Source: Planctomycetota bacterium (GTDB lineage: Bacteria; Planctomycetota; UBA11346). Taken from it: 7,685 nucleotides of DNA. The notes beneath the pieces were generated by a model. It saw only the letters and a list, made by a program, of their open reading frames with translations. It had not been told where the DNA came from and searched no databases. Within the stretch, counting starts at the first letter, position 1, and every line of letters begins with the position of its first letter. The DNA lies in NCBI GenBank assembly GCA_013821615.1, contig JACDGQ010000136.1, positions 1 to 7,685 of the forward strand. Direction: 5' to 3'. Position numbers and translations under genes: made by a program. This document shows, one piece after another, positions 5,322 through 7,685 of the stretch.

Positions 5322-5387
5322 TGAAGGCGACCGAGGCTCCGCCCACGCGCCCCTTGCGCCGCCCCCGGCCTGCCCAACCCTGCCGGC

Positions 5388-7601
5388 GTGACCGAGCCTG
5401 CCGCCAATGTCCCCGCCGTCGCGACCCTACCCCTCGCCGAGGTCGCCCTCGACTGCCCGGGCCGGGATTCGTACAGCTATCGCGTCCCCGACCACCTGGT
5501 CGCGGAGGTCGCGCCCGGCGACTGCGTCACCGTGCCCTTCGGCCCGCGCACGCTGCGCGGCTTCGTGCTGACCGTCGCGCAGCGCGAGCCGCCCGCGGGC
5601 GTGCGCCTGCGCGACATCGTCGCGCGAGTGCCCGGGGTGCGCGTGCCCGCGCACCTGCTGCGCCTGATCCAGTGGGGCGCGCGTTATTATCGTTGCTCGC
5701 TCGGCGAATTTCTGGCCGGGGCGGTGCCGGCGCCGGTGCGCGAGGGGACCTCCATGGAGCGCCTGCGCTTCGTCGAAAAGGACGCGGCCTTCGCCGGCAA
5801 GCTGACCGCGCGCCAGGCGGCGGTGCTGGCTGCGTTGCCGGCGGAGCCGCTCGCCCTGGCCGAGGCCTGCCGCCTGACCGACACCGACCGCGCGATGTTC
5901 GAGCGCCTCGCCACCGCCGGTGCGGTGCGCCTGCGCGACCAGCACGAGATCCAGGAGATCCGCCTGGAGGTGCGCGCCGAACTCCATCCCTTGACCGATG
6001 AGCAGCAGGTCGCGGTGGCGGCGGTGGCGGCGGCGCTCGACGCCGGGCGGCACCAGCCGTTCCTGCTCTATGGCGTGACCGGGTCGGGCAAGACCCTGGT
6101 CTACCTCGAACTGGCGGAACGCGTCATCGCCGCCGGCAAGCAGGTGTTGCTGCTGCTGCCCGAGATCGCCCTGACCCCGCAGCTCGCGGCGCGCGTGCGC
6201 ATGCGCTTCGCGCGCGTCGCGGTGTGGCACTCCGGCTTCACCGACGGCGAGCGCGCCGAACTGTGGCGGCGCATCCACGCTGGCGAGCTCGACCTGGTGG
6301 TCGGCACGCGCTCCGCCCTGTTCGCGCCGCTGCCGGCGCCGGGACTGATCATCGTCGACGAGGAGCACGAGCAGTCCTACAAGCAGGAGAGCGTGCCGCG
6401 CTACCACGCGCGCGATCTGGCGGTGGTCTACGCCGGGCAGCTCGGCATCCCGATCCTGATGGGCTCGGCGACGCCGGCGCTGGAGAGCGTGCACAACGGC
6501 CGCACCGGCAAATATACCGTGCTGCAATTGCGCAACCGGCCGCTGGGCGGCAAGCTGCCGGCGCCGCTGCTGATCGACATGCGCGCGGAATGCCACGCGC
6601 AGAAGCGCGCGGCGACCATCAGCCGCGAACTGATCGAGCGGCTGCGCGCGGTGCGTGAGAAGGGCGAGCAGGCGATCATCCTGCTCAACCGCCGCGGCTG
6701 GAGCCCGGTGGTCAGCTGCCAGGCCTGCGGCCACACCCTGATGTGCCGCAACTGCGACATCAGCATGACCTACCACAAGGGCGCCGGGCAGGTGCGCTGC
6801 CATTACTGCGGCGACCAGGCGCCGCTGCCGAAGCGCTGCCCGGCGTGCAGCCAGGACACCCTGACCACGCAGGGCCTGGGCACCGAGCAGCTCGCCGCGC
6901 AGCTGGTGGTCGAGATTCCGGAACTCAAGCTGCTGCGCGTCGACGCCGACACCGTCAACGAGCGCCAGGGCCATGCCAAGCTCTTCCAGGCCTTCGCACG
7001 CGGCGAGGCGGAATGCCTGGTCGGCACGCAGATGGTTGCAAAGGGCCTGGATTTTCCGCGCGTGACCCTGGTCGGGATCATCGCCGCCGACCGTGGCCTG
7101 GCGATCCCGGAATTCCGCGCCGCCGAGCGCACCTTCCAGCTGGTCGCCCAGGTCGCCGGCCGCGCCGGCCGCGGCGAGCGCCCCGGCGTGGTGGTGGTGC
7201 AGGCCTTCGACACCGAGGCGCTGCCGCTGCAGTGCGCGCTGCACCACCGGCCGAAGACCTTCTTCGATGCGGAGCTGCGCCTGCGCGAGGAGTACGGCTA
7301 CCCGCCCTACGCCGGACTGGTGCGCGTACTATGGAGCGGCGAATCCGCGGCCGCGGTGCAGCTGCTCGCCACCGCACATGGCGAGCGCCTGCGCGCGGCG
7401 TCAGCGGGGTGCACCATCCTGGGACCGAATCCGGCCAGTCTCGCCTTTCTCAAGGGCCAACACCGCTGGCACGCGCTGATCAAGGCACCGAGTCGCGGGG
7501 CGGCGCAGGGTTTCCTCGATCGGCTGATGGCGGCCGGGGGGTTGGCGAAGAAGAACGGGGTGCACGTGGCGATCGATGTGGATCCGTTCGTGACGTCGTG
7601 A
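5388..7601 (+). CDS. priA: Primosomal protein N', replication restart helicase PriA
   Basis: The 737-residue protein is a complete PriA, the DNA helicase that recognises stalled or repaired forks and helps reload the replicative helicase. It shows an N-terminal 3'-end binding domain (about 12-110), a winged-helix region (about 115-200) and helicase lobe 1 with Walker A GVTGSGKT (229-236), Walker B DEEH (324-327) and GSATPALES (S360-P363). Eight cysteines (444, 447, 453, 456, 471, 474, 484, 487) form the expected two-zinc insertion. Lobe 2 carries GTQMVAKGLDFP and the arginine-finger motif QVAGRAGR (588-595), and a C-terminal domain closes the protein. Length and motifs are normal. GTG 5388 was chosen because the conserved N-terminal domain begins soon after it; it lacks a clear SD. 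The gene follows brnA by 93 nt. It is a housekeeping gene and probably unrelated in function to the toxin module. Confidence 0.96.
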   Translation: MTEPAANVPAVATLPLAEVALDCPGRDSYSYRVPDHLVAEVAPGDCVTVPFGPRTLRGFVLTVAQREPPAGVRLRDIVARVPGVRVPAHLLRLIQWGARYYRCSLGEFLAGAVPAPVREGTSMERLRFVEKDAAFAGKLTARQAAVLAALPAEPLALAEACRLTDTDRAMFERLATAGAVRLRDQHEIQEIRLEVRAELHPLTDEQQVAVAAVAAALDAGRHQPFLLYGVTGSGKTLVYLELAERVIAAGKQVLLLLPEIALTPQLAARVRMRFARVAVWHSGFTDGERAELWRRIHAGELDLVVGTRSALFAPLPAPGLIIVDEEHEQSYKQESVPRYHARDLAVVYAGQLGIPILMGSATPALESVHNGRTGKYTVLQLRNRPLGGKLPAPLLIDMRAECHAQKRAATISRELIERLRAVREKGEQAIILLNRRGWSPVVSCQACGHTLMCRNCDISMTYHKGAGQVRCHYCGDQAPLPKRCPACSQDTLTTQGLGTEQLAAQLVVEIPELKLLRVDADTVNERQGHAKLFQAFARGEAECLVGTQMVAKGLDFPRVTLVGIIAADRGLAIPEFRAAERTFQLVAQVAGRAGRGERPGVVVVQAFDTEALPLQCALHHRPKTFFDAELRLREEYGYPPYAGLVRVLWSGESAAAVQLLATAHGERLRAASAGCTILGPNPASLAFLKGQHRWHALIKAPSRGAAQGFLDRLMAAGGLAKKNGVHVAIDVDPFVTS

Positions 7602-7616
7602 TGGGGAGACTCTAGG

Positions 7617-7629
7617 AGCCCGTCGGGTT
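7617..7629 (+). terminator. Weak hairpin after priA
   Basis: AGCCC (7617-7621) can pair with GGGTT (7625-7629), with one G-T pair and a 3-nt loop, followed by one more T. It lies 15 nt after the priA stop. The stem is short, so a terminator role is only possible. The remaining bases to 7685 show no gene or other site that I recognise. Confidence 0.2.
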
Positions 7630-7685
7630 TACGCCTCGCCACGCGCACCTACCCCAGTCCTTCGGTATTGCGTGCACTGCCCCCC

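Noticed and set aside
5427..7247. Long minus-strand ORF (606 codons) opposite priA
   Set aside because: It is an antisense shadow of a gene with a full set of helicase and zinc motifs, and its translation shows no recognisable domain.

Overview
The window is a stretch of GC-rich bacterial chromosome carrying ordinary cellular genes plus one small toxin-antitoxin module. Nothing in it fixes the phylum. The menaquinone-type thioesterase, the exported DUF5060-like glycoside hydrolase and the strong GC bias would fit a Planctomycetota/Verrucomicrobiota-type genome, but that is only a guess. I see no rRNA, tRNA, CRISPR array, transposase or phage gene.

Layout from left to right: (1) the 3' end of an unidentified multi-spanning membrane protein (1-330), followed by a strong hairpin (339-357). 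(2) A 170-nt gene-free leader (331-500) with several inverted repeats, leading into a secreted clan GH-A type glycoside hydrolase of 758 residues (501-2777). (3) A 200-bp inverted-repeat element (2782-2981) whose two 35-nt arms are tandem arrays of an 8-bp unit centred on TCCGGA. It lies between the hydrolase and a convergent hotdog-fold acyl-CoA thioesterase (2921-3388, minus), and its right arm encodes the thioesterase's C-terminal tail. (4) Divergent from the thioesterase, a HupE/UreJ-type membrane protein with a signal peptide and an extracytoplasmic domain (3452-4690), ended by a probable intrinsic terminator (4749-4771). (5) A complete brnT-brnA toxin-antitoxin operon (4789-5294), lower in GC than its neighbours, with an AT-rich direct repeat at its start. 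(6) A complete priA primosomal helicase gene (5388-7601), then 84 nt without a recognised gene.

The genes do not form one pathway. The hydrolase, thioesterase, HupE-like protein and PriA look like independent housekeeping or accessory genes. The only clear operon is brnT-brnA, which shares an ATGA overlap. No complete new multi-gene system is visible. The most unusual items are the 200-bp inverted-repeat element that has become part of a coding sequence, and the structured leader of the glycoside hydrolase.
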